A stretch of DNA of 9,445 nt from Lachnospiraceae bacterium UBA1251 (lineage in GTDB: Bacteria; Bacillota; Clostridia; Lachnospirales; Lachnospiraceae): contig DBVZ01000051.1 in assembly GCA_002308255.1 (NCBI GenBank), forward strand, positions 584 to 10,028, given 5' to 3'. Under the pieces are notes generated by a model. The model had not been told where the DNA came from and made no database searches. It saw only the letters and a program-made list of their open reading frames with translations. Below are positions 1 to 5,851 of the stretch, piece after piece (the stretch's first letter is position 1; every line of letters begins with the position of its first letter). The position numbers and the translations under genes are program-made.

Positions 1-1111
1 CGTGGCAGCGCAGGTAATTCAGGAAGATATATTCTTTCGGCAGTGCGAACACCGTCCCGAGCTGGTGTTTTAAGAGCCGTACGTCTTTTGTCGCTACCGT
101 GTGCCAGGTGCTCGCCATCGTCGTCACGTTATAGAGAAGATGGCATTCCGGTTTCTCCACGGATCCGAAATACGGGACGACTTTGGACGGTTCCATCACG
201 ATTTCGCCCAGGATCAGCGTTCCCGGACAGACGATCTCGGAGGCGATCCTCATGATCCGTACCATCGTGTGGACCTGCGGAAGGTTCCGGCAGTTCGTTC
301 CCAGCGTCTTCCAGATATACGGCGTCGCATCGAGCCGGACGATGTCAATACCGTTGTTGCACAGATTCAGCATATCCGCCGTCATATCGTTGAAGACCAC
401 CGGATTGCGGTAATTCAGGTCCCACTGATAAGGATAGAACGTCGTCATGACGACTTTCCCGGCTTCTTCGCAGTATGTGAAATTTCCGGGAGCCGTGGTG
501 GGAAAGACCTGCGGCACCGTCTTCTCGAACTGTTTCGGTATCTCCCAGTTGTCAAAGAAGAAATATCTGTCCTGATATTCCTTCTCCCCCGCTCTCGCGC
601 GTTTTGCCCACTCGTGATCCTCGCTCGTGTGATTCATCACAAAATCAAGGCAGACGCTGATGCCGCGGCTGTGGCATTCCTCCGAAAGGTCAGCGAGATC
701 CTCCATGGTCCCCAGTTCCGGCTGCACCTTCCGGAAATTCGACACCGCATAGCCGCCGTCGCTCCTTCCTTCCGGACTCTCAAGAAGCGGCATGAGGTGC
801 ACGTAATTCGCGCCGCATTCCTCGACATAGTCAAGGTGTTTCTTCACGCCTTTGAGATTCCCGGCAAAGCACTGCACATACATGACCATGCCGAGCATCT
901 CGTTGCCGGTATACCACTCCGAATCGAGGCCCCGCGCCTCGTCCCACTCCCGGAGACTCTTTTTCCTTTCTTTGAACGAAGCGTGAAGCATCTTCAGAAA
1001 ATAGGCAAACGCCTGTTCATCGTTCGGATAGAGTTCTCCGTAAAGCCACTTCACCTCATCATAATACGGTTCCAGCCGTTTCAAGAATACAGGATCAAAT
1101 GCCTTGTCCAT
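1..1111 (-). CDS. Amylosucrase-type glycoside hydrolase family 13 enzyme, 3' part missing
   Basis: Amylosucrases transfer glucose from sucrose to a growing alpha-1,4-glucan and release fructose. I translated the minus strand: 370 residues are present, against roughly 630-650 for the family. An N-terminal helical region (about 1-70) leads into the GH13 barrel. Visible residues are D118 in SDGGYAVS, the DFVMNH block (156-161, with H161), the IDIVRLDA block (256-262) with R259 and nucleophile D261, and general acid/base E303. The D261-E303 spacing of 42 equals that of the characterised Neisseria polysaccharea enzyme (D286-E328), and stretches such as TTFYPYQWDLNYRNP and WKTLGTNCRNLPQ closely resemble it. 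The window ends after LRCH, so H370 should be the catalytic His, with the transition-state Asp just outside. The ATG at 1111 has GGAGG (1117-1121) five bases upstream. A sucrose hydrolase of the same subfamily (GH13_4) is the main alternative; homology supports the subfamily, not the product. Confidence 0.9.
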   Translation of the reverse strand, partial: MDKAFDPVFLKRLEPYYDEVKWLYGELYPNDEQAFAYFLKMLHASFKERKKSLREWDEARGLDSEWYTGNEMLGMVMYVQCFAGNLKGVKKHLDYVEECGANYVHLMPLLESPEGRSDGGYAVSNFRKVQPELGTMEDLADLSEECHSRGISVCLDFVMNHTSEDHEWAKRARAGEKEYQDRYFFFDNWEIPKQFEKTVPQVFPTTAPGNFTYCEEAGKVVMTTFYPYQWDLNYRNPVVFNDMTADMLNLCNNGIDIVRLDATPYIWKTLGTNCRNLPQVHTMVRIMRIASEIVCPGTLILGEIVMEPSKVVPYFGSVEKPECHLLYNVTTMASTWHTVATKDVRLLKHQLGTVFALPKEYIFLNYLRCH

Positions 1112-1183
1112 CTTTCCCTCCGAGATCCGTTTGAAATATTTTCTCCGTTCCGTCCGAACACTTTGTTCCGCCGGATTTCGTTT

Positions 1184-1197
1184 TGAAATCGATTACA
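1184..1197. promoter_or_regulatory. cre / LacI-family operator at the amylosucrase start site
   Basis: The 14-mer TGAAATCGATTACA fits the CcpA catabolite-responsive-element consensus TGWAANCGNTNWCA at every position, with the central CG typical of LacI-family operators. It lies directly downstream of the -10 box, covering the predicted transcription start, a position where repressor binding blocks initiation. CcpA-mediated repression by good carbon sources is the simplest reading. A dedicated sucrose regulator of the LacI family would use a very similar site. No regulator gene is in the window. Confidence 0.7.
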
Positions 1198-1203
1198 ATA
1201 AAA

Positions 1204-1232
1204 ATTATAAAAAATGACGGGCGCATTTTCAA
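1204..1232 (-). promoter_or_regulatory. Sigma-A-type promoter of the amylosucrase gene
   Basis: On the minus strand TTGAAA (1227-1232, five of six matches to TTGACA) is followed after exactly 17 bases by a perfect TATAAT (1204-1209). Transcription should begin near 1197, giving a leader of about 85 nt before the amylosucrase ATG. This is one of the best matches to the housekeeping consensus in the window. Confidence 0.75.
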
Positions 1233-1307
1233 CGAAAAAGGGCTCCGTCTGTTACTTTCATCCTGTTGAACAAATCCGGGAGAAAAAAATAGTGAAATAT
1301 GCCCTCA

Positions 1308-1404
1308 TTCTGGTTATATAAATATTGCATTTTCTGGTTATTATATTATAGTCAATCCTGTTCTATGATGAACTACTGAAAGAATGTGGAAATCTTAACC
1401 AGAA
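1308..1404. repeat. Three copies of a 9-bp box (TTCTGGTTA) around the pdxK promoter
   Basis: TTCTGGTTA occurs at 1308-1316 and 1332-1340 in direct orientation, with a 24-bp period and a match extending to ten bases (TTCTGGTTAT). It recurs inverted as TAACCAGAA at 1396-1404, just before the Shine-Dalgarno of the kinase gene. The middle copy overlaps the spacer of the proposed promoter. Direct repeats near a vitamin B6 gene recall MocR/PdxR-type operators, but that link is inference. A long-range RNA pairing of an upstream copy with the third copy is possible only if transcription starts upstream of 1332. Confidence 0.55.
1325..1352 (+). promoter_or_regulatory. Candidate promoter of the pyridoxamine kinase gene
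   Basis: TTGCAT (1325-1330) and TATAGT (1347-1352) are separated by 16 bases in a very AT-rich stretch. The -35 match is modest (TTG only), so the exact hexamers are uncertain; TATATT at 1342-1347 is an alternative -10. A start near 1359 would give a leader of about 60 nt. Confidence 0.4.
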
Positions 1405-1405
1405 C

Positions 1406-1410
1406 GGAGG
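1406..1410 (+). promoter_or_regulatory. Ribosome binding site deciding the pdxK start
   Basis: GGAGG lies eight bases before the ATG at 1419. An in-frame ATG at 1386 would lie upstream of this site and would add 11 residues (MEILTRTEESS) that do not belong to the kinase fold, so 1419 is the preferred start. Confidence 0.8.
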
Positions 1411-1418
1411 AATCTTCC

Positions 1419-2267
1419 ATGAAGCGAATCTTAACCGTACAGGATATCTCCTGCCTCGGCAAATGCTCCCTCACCGTAGCGCTTCCGGTCATTTCCGCGA
1501 TGGGCGTCGAGACCGTCATCCTTCCGACCGCGGTCCTTTCGACCCATACCATGTTCCGCGGATTCACGGTGAAAGATCTTTCCGACCAGATCGAACCCAT
1601 CACGGAACACTGGAAAAAAGAGGGCGTCACGTTCGACGCGATCTACACCGGCTACCTCGGCACGCAGGAACAGATCGGGCAGATGGAAAGACTGGTTGAT
1701 GAGTTCCGGACGGAGGACACTCTCATTTTCGTCGATCCGGTCATGGCGGACAACGGGAAGCTGTATGCGGCTTTTGACATGGATTATGCCCGCCGGAACG
1801 CGGCGCTTTGCGGCAGGGCGGACATTATCGTACCGAACCTCACCGAGGCCGCATTTATGACCGGCATGGATTACCGGACCGAATACGATCTTTCTTATAT
1901 CGAAAAAATGCTTGAAAAACTCGCTGCTCTCGGCACAAAAACAGTTGTGCTGACCGGGGTGTCTCTCTCGGAAGGCAAAACCGGCGTCATGGGACTCGAT
2001 ACCCGTTCCGGGGAACATTTCCTGTACCAGAACGACAGAGTCGATGCCTCCTATCACGGCACCGGCGACATCTTCTCCAGCGTATGCGTCGGCGCTCTCA
2101 TGAACGGCCTTCCTCTTCCGGAGGCATTGAAGCTCGCGGCGGATTATACGGCTCATACGATCCGCGCCACGCTGGAAAATCCGAAAGAGCCCTGGTACGG
2201 CGTCGATTTCGAGGCGACGCTTCCGCAGCTCATTACCGATCTCGAAAGGGCAAAAGCACAGAGCTGA
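1419..2267 (+). CDS. pdxK: Pyridoxamine/pyridoxal kinase (PfkB/ribokinase fold)
   Basis: This cytosolic enzyme phosphorylates the 5'-hydroxyl of pyridoxal, pyridoxamine or pyridoxine with ATP in the vitamin B6 salvage pathway. The 282 residues match the usual family length of about 280-290. The N-terminal strand and substrate loop (ILTVQDISCLGKCSLTVALP, 4-23), VILPTAVLSTHT (33-44), DPVMAD (106-111), the NLTEA nucleotide-site motif (140-144), VVLTG (176-180) and the anion-hole/catalytic GTGD motif (214-217, catalytic base D217) are all present in order. D9 occupies the position where E. coli PdxK/PdxY-type enzymes usually have Ser. The start at ATG 1419 is fixed by GGAGG. The gene may be read through into the DegV gene 102 nt downstream, although a separate promoter is likely. 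A hydroxymethylpyrimidine kinase (ThiD) is less likely, since the N-terminal region and overall match are of the PdxK/PdxY type. Confidence 0.9.
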   Translation: MKRILTVQDISCLGKCSLTVALPVISAMGVETVILPTAVLSTHTMFRGFTVKDLSDQIEPITEHWKKEGVTFDAIYTGYLGTQEQIGQMERLVDEFRTEDTLIFVDPVMADNGKLYAAFDMDYARRNAALCGRADIIVPNLTEAAFMTGMDYRTEYDLSYIEKMLEKLAALGTKTVVLTGVSLSEGKTGVMGLDTRSGEHFLYQNDRVDASYHGTGDIFSSVCVGALMNGLPLPEALKLAADYTAHTIRATLENPKEPWYGVDFEATLPQLITDLERAKAQS

Positions 2268-2289
2268 CACCGCGCTTTGCCGCAGGCTC

Positions 2290-2318
2290 TTGACAGAAAC
2301 GGCAGGACAGGATAAATT
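2290..2318 (+). promoter_or_regulatory. Candidate promoter of the degV-family gene
   Basis: A perfect TTGACA (2290-2295) is followed after 17 bases by TAAATT (2313-2318, four of six). A second perfect TTGACA at 2321-2326 has no recognisable -10 at the right distance. If used, the leader is about 45 nt. Transcription from the kinase gene could also continue into this gene, since no terminator is visible between them. Confidence 0.45.
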
Positions 2319-2369
2319 GATTGACATAGGTTCCCGACGGCTTTCCAAAGAAACGGATTATTATTAATA

Positions 2370-3221
2370 ATGGAAAAACCTGTCATCATCTCCTGTGACT
2401 CCGGCTGTGATCTTCTGCCGGATCTGCGCAAGAAATATGAGATCCCGATCGCGCATATGTATATCCGGATCGGTGAAAAAGAGTTCGTAGACGGCATCAG
2501 CATCACGCCGGAAGAGATCTACCGCATCTACGAAGAAGAAAAACTGCTTCCCCAGACCTCCGCGATCCCGGTCCCGGAATATACGGAATTCTTCAGATTC
2601 TGGACGGACCGCGGATACGAAGTGATCCATATCGCGCTGTCGAGCGAACTCTCCTGCACCTGCCAGAACGCGCTGCTCGCGGCAAAGGACCTCGAAAACG
2701 TCACCGTCCTCGACTCACTTTCCTTAAGCTGCGGCGGCGGCCTTCTCGTGGAGAAAGCATACCGGCTCCGGGACGAAGGATTCCGTGCCGAAGAGATCAT
2801 TGCGGAACTCCGCCGTCTGATCCCGCTCAGCAGGACACAGTTCATCGTGAGCGATCTCACGTTTCTTGCCAAAGGCGGACGGTGCAGCACCGTGGCGGCA
2901 CTCGGTGCCAATATTCTCCGGATCAAACCGGAAGTGGTCATGCATGACGGCGCGCTGTCCGTCGGACGGAAATTCCGGGGCAGTGAATATCACTGCTACG
3001 AGCATTTCATCCGGCAGTGCCTTCTGGAAGTTCCGGGCACATATCTCGGAGGAACGGCCGTCGTTTATCATGCGGGCATCGATGAGGCATTGTTCTCGCC
3101 GCTGGTCGATATGGTCGAGACGACCGGCCTGTTCGAAAAAGTCCATGTCTCCCGGGCGGGAAGTCTCATTTCTTCGCACTGCGGCAGACATACGGTCGGT
3201 TTTTCCTATCAGCCGAAATAA
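2370..3221 (+). CDS. DegV family protein, fatty-acid-binding FakB type
   Basis: DegV/FakB proteins bind a single fatty acid and, with the kinase FakA, present it for phosphorylation to acyl-phosphate used in phospholipid synthesis. At 283 residues the length is typical. Family hallmarks are the N-terminal strand with IISCDSGCDL (6-15, the counterpart of the common TDSTADL), TSAIP (63-67), the lipid-contacting ALSSELSCTCQNA segment (89-101), VLDSLSLSCGGG (113-124), FLAKGGRCS (165-173), and the C-terminal HCGRHTVGFSY (270-280). No FakA gene is visible here, so the bound lipid and role are inferred from the family. Upstream of the ATG (2370) there is no convincing Shine-Dalgarno, only an AT-rich run, and no better in-frame start. 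The gene ends shortly before a strong terminator. Confidence 0.88.
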   Translation: MEKPVIISCDSGCDLLPDLRKKYEIPIAHMYIRIGEKEFVDGISITPEEIYRIYEEEKLLPQTSAIPVPEYTEFFRFWTDRGYEVIHIALSSELSCTCQNALLAAKDLENVTVLDSLSLSCGGGLLVEKAYRLRDEGFRAEEIIAELRRLIPLSRTQFIVSDLTFLAKGGRCSTVAALGANILRIKPEVVMHDGALSVGRKFRGSEYHCYEHFIRQCLLEVPGTYLGGTAVVYHAGIDEALFSPLVDMVETTGLFEKVHVSRAGSLISSHCGRHTVGFSYQPK

Positions 3222-3252
3222 AGGCAGCGGCGTTCACCGCTGTCCGGACATC

Positions 3253-3298
3253 AAAAAGCCCCTGTTATCCTTATAAACAGAATAACAGGGGCTTTTTT
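3253..3298. terminator. Bidirectional Rho-independent terminator between convergent genes
   Basis: The left arm AAAAAGCCCCTGTTAT (3253-3268) is perfectly complementary to ATAACAGGGGCTTTTT (3282-3297), giving a 16-bp stem with a 13-base loop. Both strands end in a run of five or six T, so it can stop transcription of the degV-family gene from the left and of the relQ-like gene from the right. A smaller hairpin, CAGCGG/CCGCTG (3225-3242), precedes it directly after the degV-family stop codon. Confidence 0.92.
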
Positions 3299-3309
3299 AC
3301 GGCTCCGCC

Positions 3310-4011
3310 TTATCTTTCCTCACCTTTCACGATCCAGTCCTTCACACTCTGGATCCGGCTGTCGAGATCGGCGCTGATGCGGGCGCACTCCTGCAGTTCT
3401 CCCTCGATATGGGCGCTGATCTCCGGATCCAGATCCTTGTTGTACTGCAGTTTGTGCTCCATGCTCGCCCAGAAATCCATCGCGGACGTGCGCAGCTGGA
3501 CTTCGACCCGGACCATGATCCTCCCGTCTTCCCGGAAGATCGGCACTTCGACGATCAGATGCAAAGAGCGGTACCCGCTCTCTTTCGGTTCACTGATATA
3601 ATCCCGGATCTCGACCAGATGGACGTCGTCCTGGCTGAGAAGAACGTTCGCGAGGCGGTACAGATCGTCTTCAAACGTGCATACCACACGGACGCCGGCG
3701 ACATCGTTCAGGTTTTCCTGAATCGAGTCCAGCGTCAGGGGAAATCCTTTCCGGACGAGCTTGCGCATGATCGAATCATAACTCTTGATCCTGGTCTGGA
3801 TGTTCTGGATCGGATTCGCGTCGTACTGCACCGAGAACTGCTCGTCGAGGACCTTGAATTTTGTCTCGACCTGCATCGCTGCACAGCGATAATTCGCGAA
3901 CATCTCTTTCGTCGGTTCGAGACGCGCGCCGAGGACCGCTATGAAGTTTTCGAGTGTACCGGTATTGCGGAGCCTGAGCAGGGCTTTTTGCTCCAGTTCC
4001 TTCTTAGTCAT
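3310..4011 (-). CDS. relQ: Small alarmone synthetase, RelQ-like GTP pyrophosphokinase
   Basis: The enzyme transfers pyrophosphate from ATP to GTP or GDP, making (p)ppGpp, the stringent-response alarmone. It is a single-domain synthetase: 233 residues, no HD hydrolase domain, and no TGS or ACT domain, as in B. subtilis RelQ/YjbM. Motifs in order are TRIKSYDSIMRKLVRKG (73-89), LNDVAGVRVVC (101-111) with Mg-binding D103, YISEPKESGYRSLH (138-151), the catalytic VEVQLRT (169-175) with E170, and MDFWASMEHKLQY (178-190). An acidic C-terminal helix follows, which in RelQ relatives takes part in tetramer formation. ATG 4011 lacks a well-placed Shine-Dalgarno: AAGAAGG lies about 20 nt upstream, and a TAA in frame three codons upstream excludes an earlier start. 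Distinguishing RelQ from RelP needs a phylogeny; the sequence looks closer to RelQ. Confidence 0.9.
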   Translation of the reverse strand: MTKKELEQKALLRLRNTGTLENFIAVLGARLEPTKEMFANYRCAAMQVETKFKVLDEQFSVQYDANPIQNIQTRIKSYDSIMRKLVRKGFPLTLDSIQENLNDVAGVRVVCTFEDDLYRLANVLLSQDDVHLVEIRDYISEPKESGYRSLHLIVEVPIFREDGRIMVRVEVQLRTSAMDFWASMEHKLQYNKDLDPEISAHIEGELQECARISADLDSRIQSVKDWIVKGEER

Positions 4012-4059
4012 TGTATATTATTGCCAAAATATCCCTTCTTAATTATTTCTATCTTCTCC

Positions 4060-4087
4060 ATTATAATCAAATCTACGAAAATGTCTA
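4060..4087 (-). promoter_or_regulatory. Sigma-A-type promoter of the relQ-like gene
   Basis: On the minus strand TAGACA (4082-4087, five of six) and a perfect TATAAT (4060-4065) are 16 bases apart. The predicted start is near 4052, giving a leader of about 40 nt. The gene can thus be transcribed independently of the upstream unknown gene on the same strand. Confidence 0.7.
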
Positions 4088-4165
4088 ATGAAGTTTCGCA
4101 AAATAATTAACAAACTTTCTATGACCAATTTATGAACTTTCCCGATCAAAGAAAGAGTTTTCTTC

Positions 4166-5161
4166 CTACATCCAGCTCACACGGTGCTGTCCCGCGGGAA
4201 TACGGATGCCGCGGATCTCCTCTCCGTCATAAACTCTTACGGACATGGTTTCCTCCGCGCCGTCAAGATAAGCTTTCTCCGGCGAACCCGGCACGCGGGC
4301 AAATACGGTTCTTTCCGTACTGATCCGGAGCACACCGTCTTTTTCATACGCCGCTATGAGAGACATCTCCGCGGGACGGATCCCGGAACTCATGGCGGCG
4401 GATTCCTCATAAAAGACCGGAATGCCGCACATCCGAAGGACCCGGAGCAGATCAGCCGCGAGCGCCTTCCCTGTTTCCGCATCACCCGCGAGCGCTGCGA
4501 AATGCATCGCCTGTGCCACGTCGAAACGGAAATCGAAAAACAGATCTCCTCTCCAGATCAGCGCGGGAGCGCTGGTCTCGAATCCGTTCTGATCCACGCA
4601 GACCGCCATTCTCATGGGCTGGAACGTTCCCGCGACGGGCAGGACCGGAACGCCGAGGGAGAGCATCGCAGCGTCCGTCATATAGCGGGCGCGCACTTTT
4701 CCCCTGGGTCTTGTGCGGAGCAGGATCTCATAAACCTTCGGATCCGGCCCGCTGTCCTCGTCGTCCCCGCAGTTGCCGCCGCAGGAGGAGCAGTCGCCGT
4801 CGCAGTCCGCGAGATTCGTGACCGGATTCGTTTCTTCTTTCCTGCCGCCTTCTCCGCCGTCCTTTTCATCCGCGGTCTCTCTCCCCGGTTTTCCTGCTTC
4901 ATCCGCCTTGCGCGCTTCCGCTCCGACAAGCCCTCCGAGAAGGATCAGCGCGCCGGCGTTCTCCGGAACCGTGTCCGTGATATCCGCGCCGATGAGAAGA
5001 AGATCGTCCCTTGTCAGCTTCCCCGTCTCCTCCGGATCGATCTCTCTTGCGAAGATCCCCGCCCGCGAAAGGATTCCGGGCAGAAATGCCGGTGAATATT
5101 CAAATCCCGCCTCCATGCGGGTCTCCCATTTCTTTTTGTCTATCAGATAAAAAACATTCAT
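4166..5161 (-). CDS. Protein of unknown function with a four-cysteine linker
   Basis: I do not recognise this 331-residue protein. There is no signal peptide and no transmembrane segment, so it is probably cytosolic. The N-terminal part (1-83) alternates helices and strands, and LLLIGADI and GALILLGGLVG could be strands of an alpha/beta sandwich. Residues 82-143 form a charged, low-complexity linker rich in E, K, G and D that holds C120, C124, C127 and C131 (CX3CX2CX3C) followed by DDEDSGPD. Residues 144-265 look like a second alpha/beta region, with FQPMRMAVCVDQNGF and an alanine-rich helix around 214-243. The end (267-331) is strand-rich and may be a small beta sandwich. The ATG at 5161 has AAGG about ten bases upstream. 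The gene lies on the same strand as relQ, 154 nt upstream of it, and has its own promoter. I assign no function; the cysteines suggest metal binding or disulphides. Confidence 0.75.
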   Translation of the reverse strand: MNVFYLIDKKKWETRMEAGFEYSPAFLPGILSRAGIFAREIDPEETGKLTRDDLLLIGADITDTVPENAGALILLGGLVGAEARKADEAGKPGRETADEKDGGEGGRKEETNPVTNLADCDGDCSSCGGNCGDDEDSGPDPKVYEILLRTRPRGKVRARYMTDAAMLSLGVPVLPVAGTFQPMRMAVCVDQNGFETSAPALIWRGDLFFDFRFDVAQAMHFAALAGDAETGKALAADLLRVLRMCGIPVFYEESAAMSSGIRPAEMSLIAAYEKDGVLRISTERTVFARVPGSPEKAYLDGAEETMSVRVYDGEEIRGIRIPAGQHRVSWM

Positions 5162-5208
5162 TTTCCGTGTACCTTTCCGGCGGCCGTTCGCCGTTATTTA
5201 TGTAAACT

Positions 5209-5217
5209 ATTATAACA
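5209..5217 (-). promoter_or_regulatory. Extended -10 promoter of the unknown minus-strand gene
   Basis: TGTTATAAT on the minus strand (TATAAT at 5209-5214 preceded by TG and one base) is a perfect extended -10 element. I see no good -35, which such promoters can do without. A start near 5202 gives a leader of about 40 nt. Confidence 0.55.
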
Positions 5218-5309
5218 TATCCGGCTTTCCTTTCCTACGGGGAACCCATTATTATTTCTTTGCGCTTCCAAAGGTTTCCTTTTCTTATTGTCCCCAAAAA
5301 TTTCGTTTC

Positions 5310-5338
5310 TTTACTTTTTGGTTTTTTTCAAGTATGAT
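5310..5338 (+). promoter_or_regulatory. Candidate promoter of the gtrA-plsC-pap2 cassette
   Basis: TTTACT (5310-5315, four of six) and TATGAT (5333-5338, five of six) are separated by 17 bases in a T-rich stretch. Transcription would begin near 5345, leaving a leader of about 85 nt that contains two hairpins. It is divergent from the promoter at 5209-5217. Confidence 0.45.
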
Positions 5339-5348
5339 GTGTTGCATA

Positions 5349-5408
5349 TCGGAAGACAGATCTTCCGACTGTCTCTCACGACCGGCAGAATGCGGTTTCC
5401 GCTGCCGG
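5349..5408 (+). promoter_or_regulatory. Two hairpins in the leader of the gtrA-like gene
   Basis: The first is an 8-bp perfect stem, TCGGAAGA/TCTTCCGA, with a four-base loop (5349-5368). The second is CCGGCA/TGCCGG (5382-5387 with 5403-5408) stacked on GCGG/CCGC (5392-5395 with 5399-5402), with a four-base bulge and a TTT loop. It ends ten bases before the Shine-Dalgarno GGAGGT. Neither is followed by a T-run, so they are not terminators. The first is also a near-perfect palindrome that a dimeric DNA-binding protein could recognise. I do not recognise a known riboswitch class. Confidence 0.5.
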
Positions 5409-5418
5409 CGTGTTTTCC

Positions 5419-5424
5419 GGAGGT
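5419..5424 (+). promoter_or_regulatory. Ribosome binding site deciding the gtrA-like start
   Basis: GGAGGT lies four bases before the ATG at 5429. The same frame is open back to an ATG at 5288, but that start would add 47 residues encoded by the promoter and leader hairpins, and it has no ribosome binding site. Confidence 0.8.
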
Positions 5425-5428
5425 CATC

Positions 5429-5851
5429 ATGAAAGAATTCTGGAGGGTCGTAAAATTTACGCTCTTTTCCATAAGTGCCGGCCTCATTGAGATCGGTACA
5501 TTTACCCTGTTAAATGAGATCGCTCATCTCCCTTACTGGGTCAGCTACCTCATCGCGCTTGTCCTCTCGGTTCTCTGGAACTTTACACTGAACCGGAAAT
5601 ATACGTTCAAGTCCGCGGCAAACGTCCCCGTCGCCATGATGAAAGTCGCGGCGTTCTACCTGGTATTCACACCGCTGTCGACCGGACTTGAACACATCCT
5701 CACGATGCGGTTCGGATGGAATGAATACCTGGTTACGGCGATCAACATGCTGCTGAACTTTGTTACGGAGTTCCTCTATCAGCGTTTCTTCGTGTTCGGC
5801 AGTTCCATCGATACGAATGAAAAGGCGATGAAAGAGGCTCATGAAGAGTAA
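5429..5851 (+). CDS. GtrA-like family membrane protein
   Basis: GtrA-family proteins are small four-helix membrane proteins, best known for helping move polyprenyl-phosphate-linked sugars across the cytoplasmic membrane for glycosylation of surface polymers. The protein has 140 residues, the usual size, with hydrophobic helices at about 8-28, 36-52, 70-86 and 98-118. The family signature NFTLNRKYTF (51-60), between helices two and three, is complete. A matching NFVTEFLYQRFFVF (110-123) follows the last helix. The next gene begins inside this one (11-nt overlap), pointing to translational coupling. No glycosyltransferase is next to it, which is unusual for a sugar flippase and leaves the substrate open. 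Family assignment is confident; transport activity is inference. Confidence 0.88.
   Translation: MKEFWRVVKFTLFSISAGLIEIGTFTLLNEIAHLPYWVSYLIALVLSVLWNFTLNRKYTFKSAANVPVAMMKVAAFYLVFTPLSTGLEHILTMRFGWNEYLVTAINMLLNFVTEFLYQRFFVFGSSIDTNEKAMKEAHEE

Noticed and set aside
101..1186. A 361-codon open frame on the plus strand opposite the amylosucrase
   Set aside because: The minus strand encodes conserved GH13 motifs throughout. The plus-strand frame has no family resemblance and no Shine-Dalgarno.
1386..1418. An 11-residue extension of the pyridoxamine kinase from an upstream ATG
   Set aside because: The upstream ATG has no Shine-Dalgarno, while GGAGG sits eight bases before the ATG at 1419, where homology begins.
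1431..2348. A 305-codon open frame on the minus strand opposite the pyridoxamine kinase
   Set aside because: It is a shadow of the kinase codons. No motif, ribosome binding site or promoter supports it.
4146..4165. A weak AAGAAA/TTTCTT hairpin after the stop of the unknown minus-strand gene
   Set aside because: The six-pair AT-only stem is too weak to be called a terminator, so transcription may continue into the relQ-like gene.
4184..5095. A 303-codon plus-strand frame opposite the unknown four-cysteine protein
   Set aside because: Since the minus-strand gene is itself unrecognised I considered this alternative. The minus-strand frame has an extended -10 promoter, a Shine-Dalgarno and a plausible globular composition, whereas this one is Arg/His-rich and lacks start signals.
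5288..5428. A 47-residue N-terminal extension of the GtrA-like protein
   Set aside because: The extension overlaps the predicted promoter and leader hairpins, has no ribosome binding site, and is not part of the family. GGAGGT places the start at 5429.
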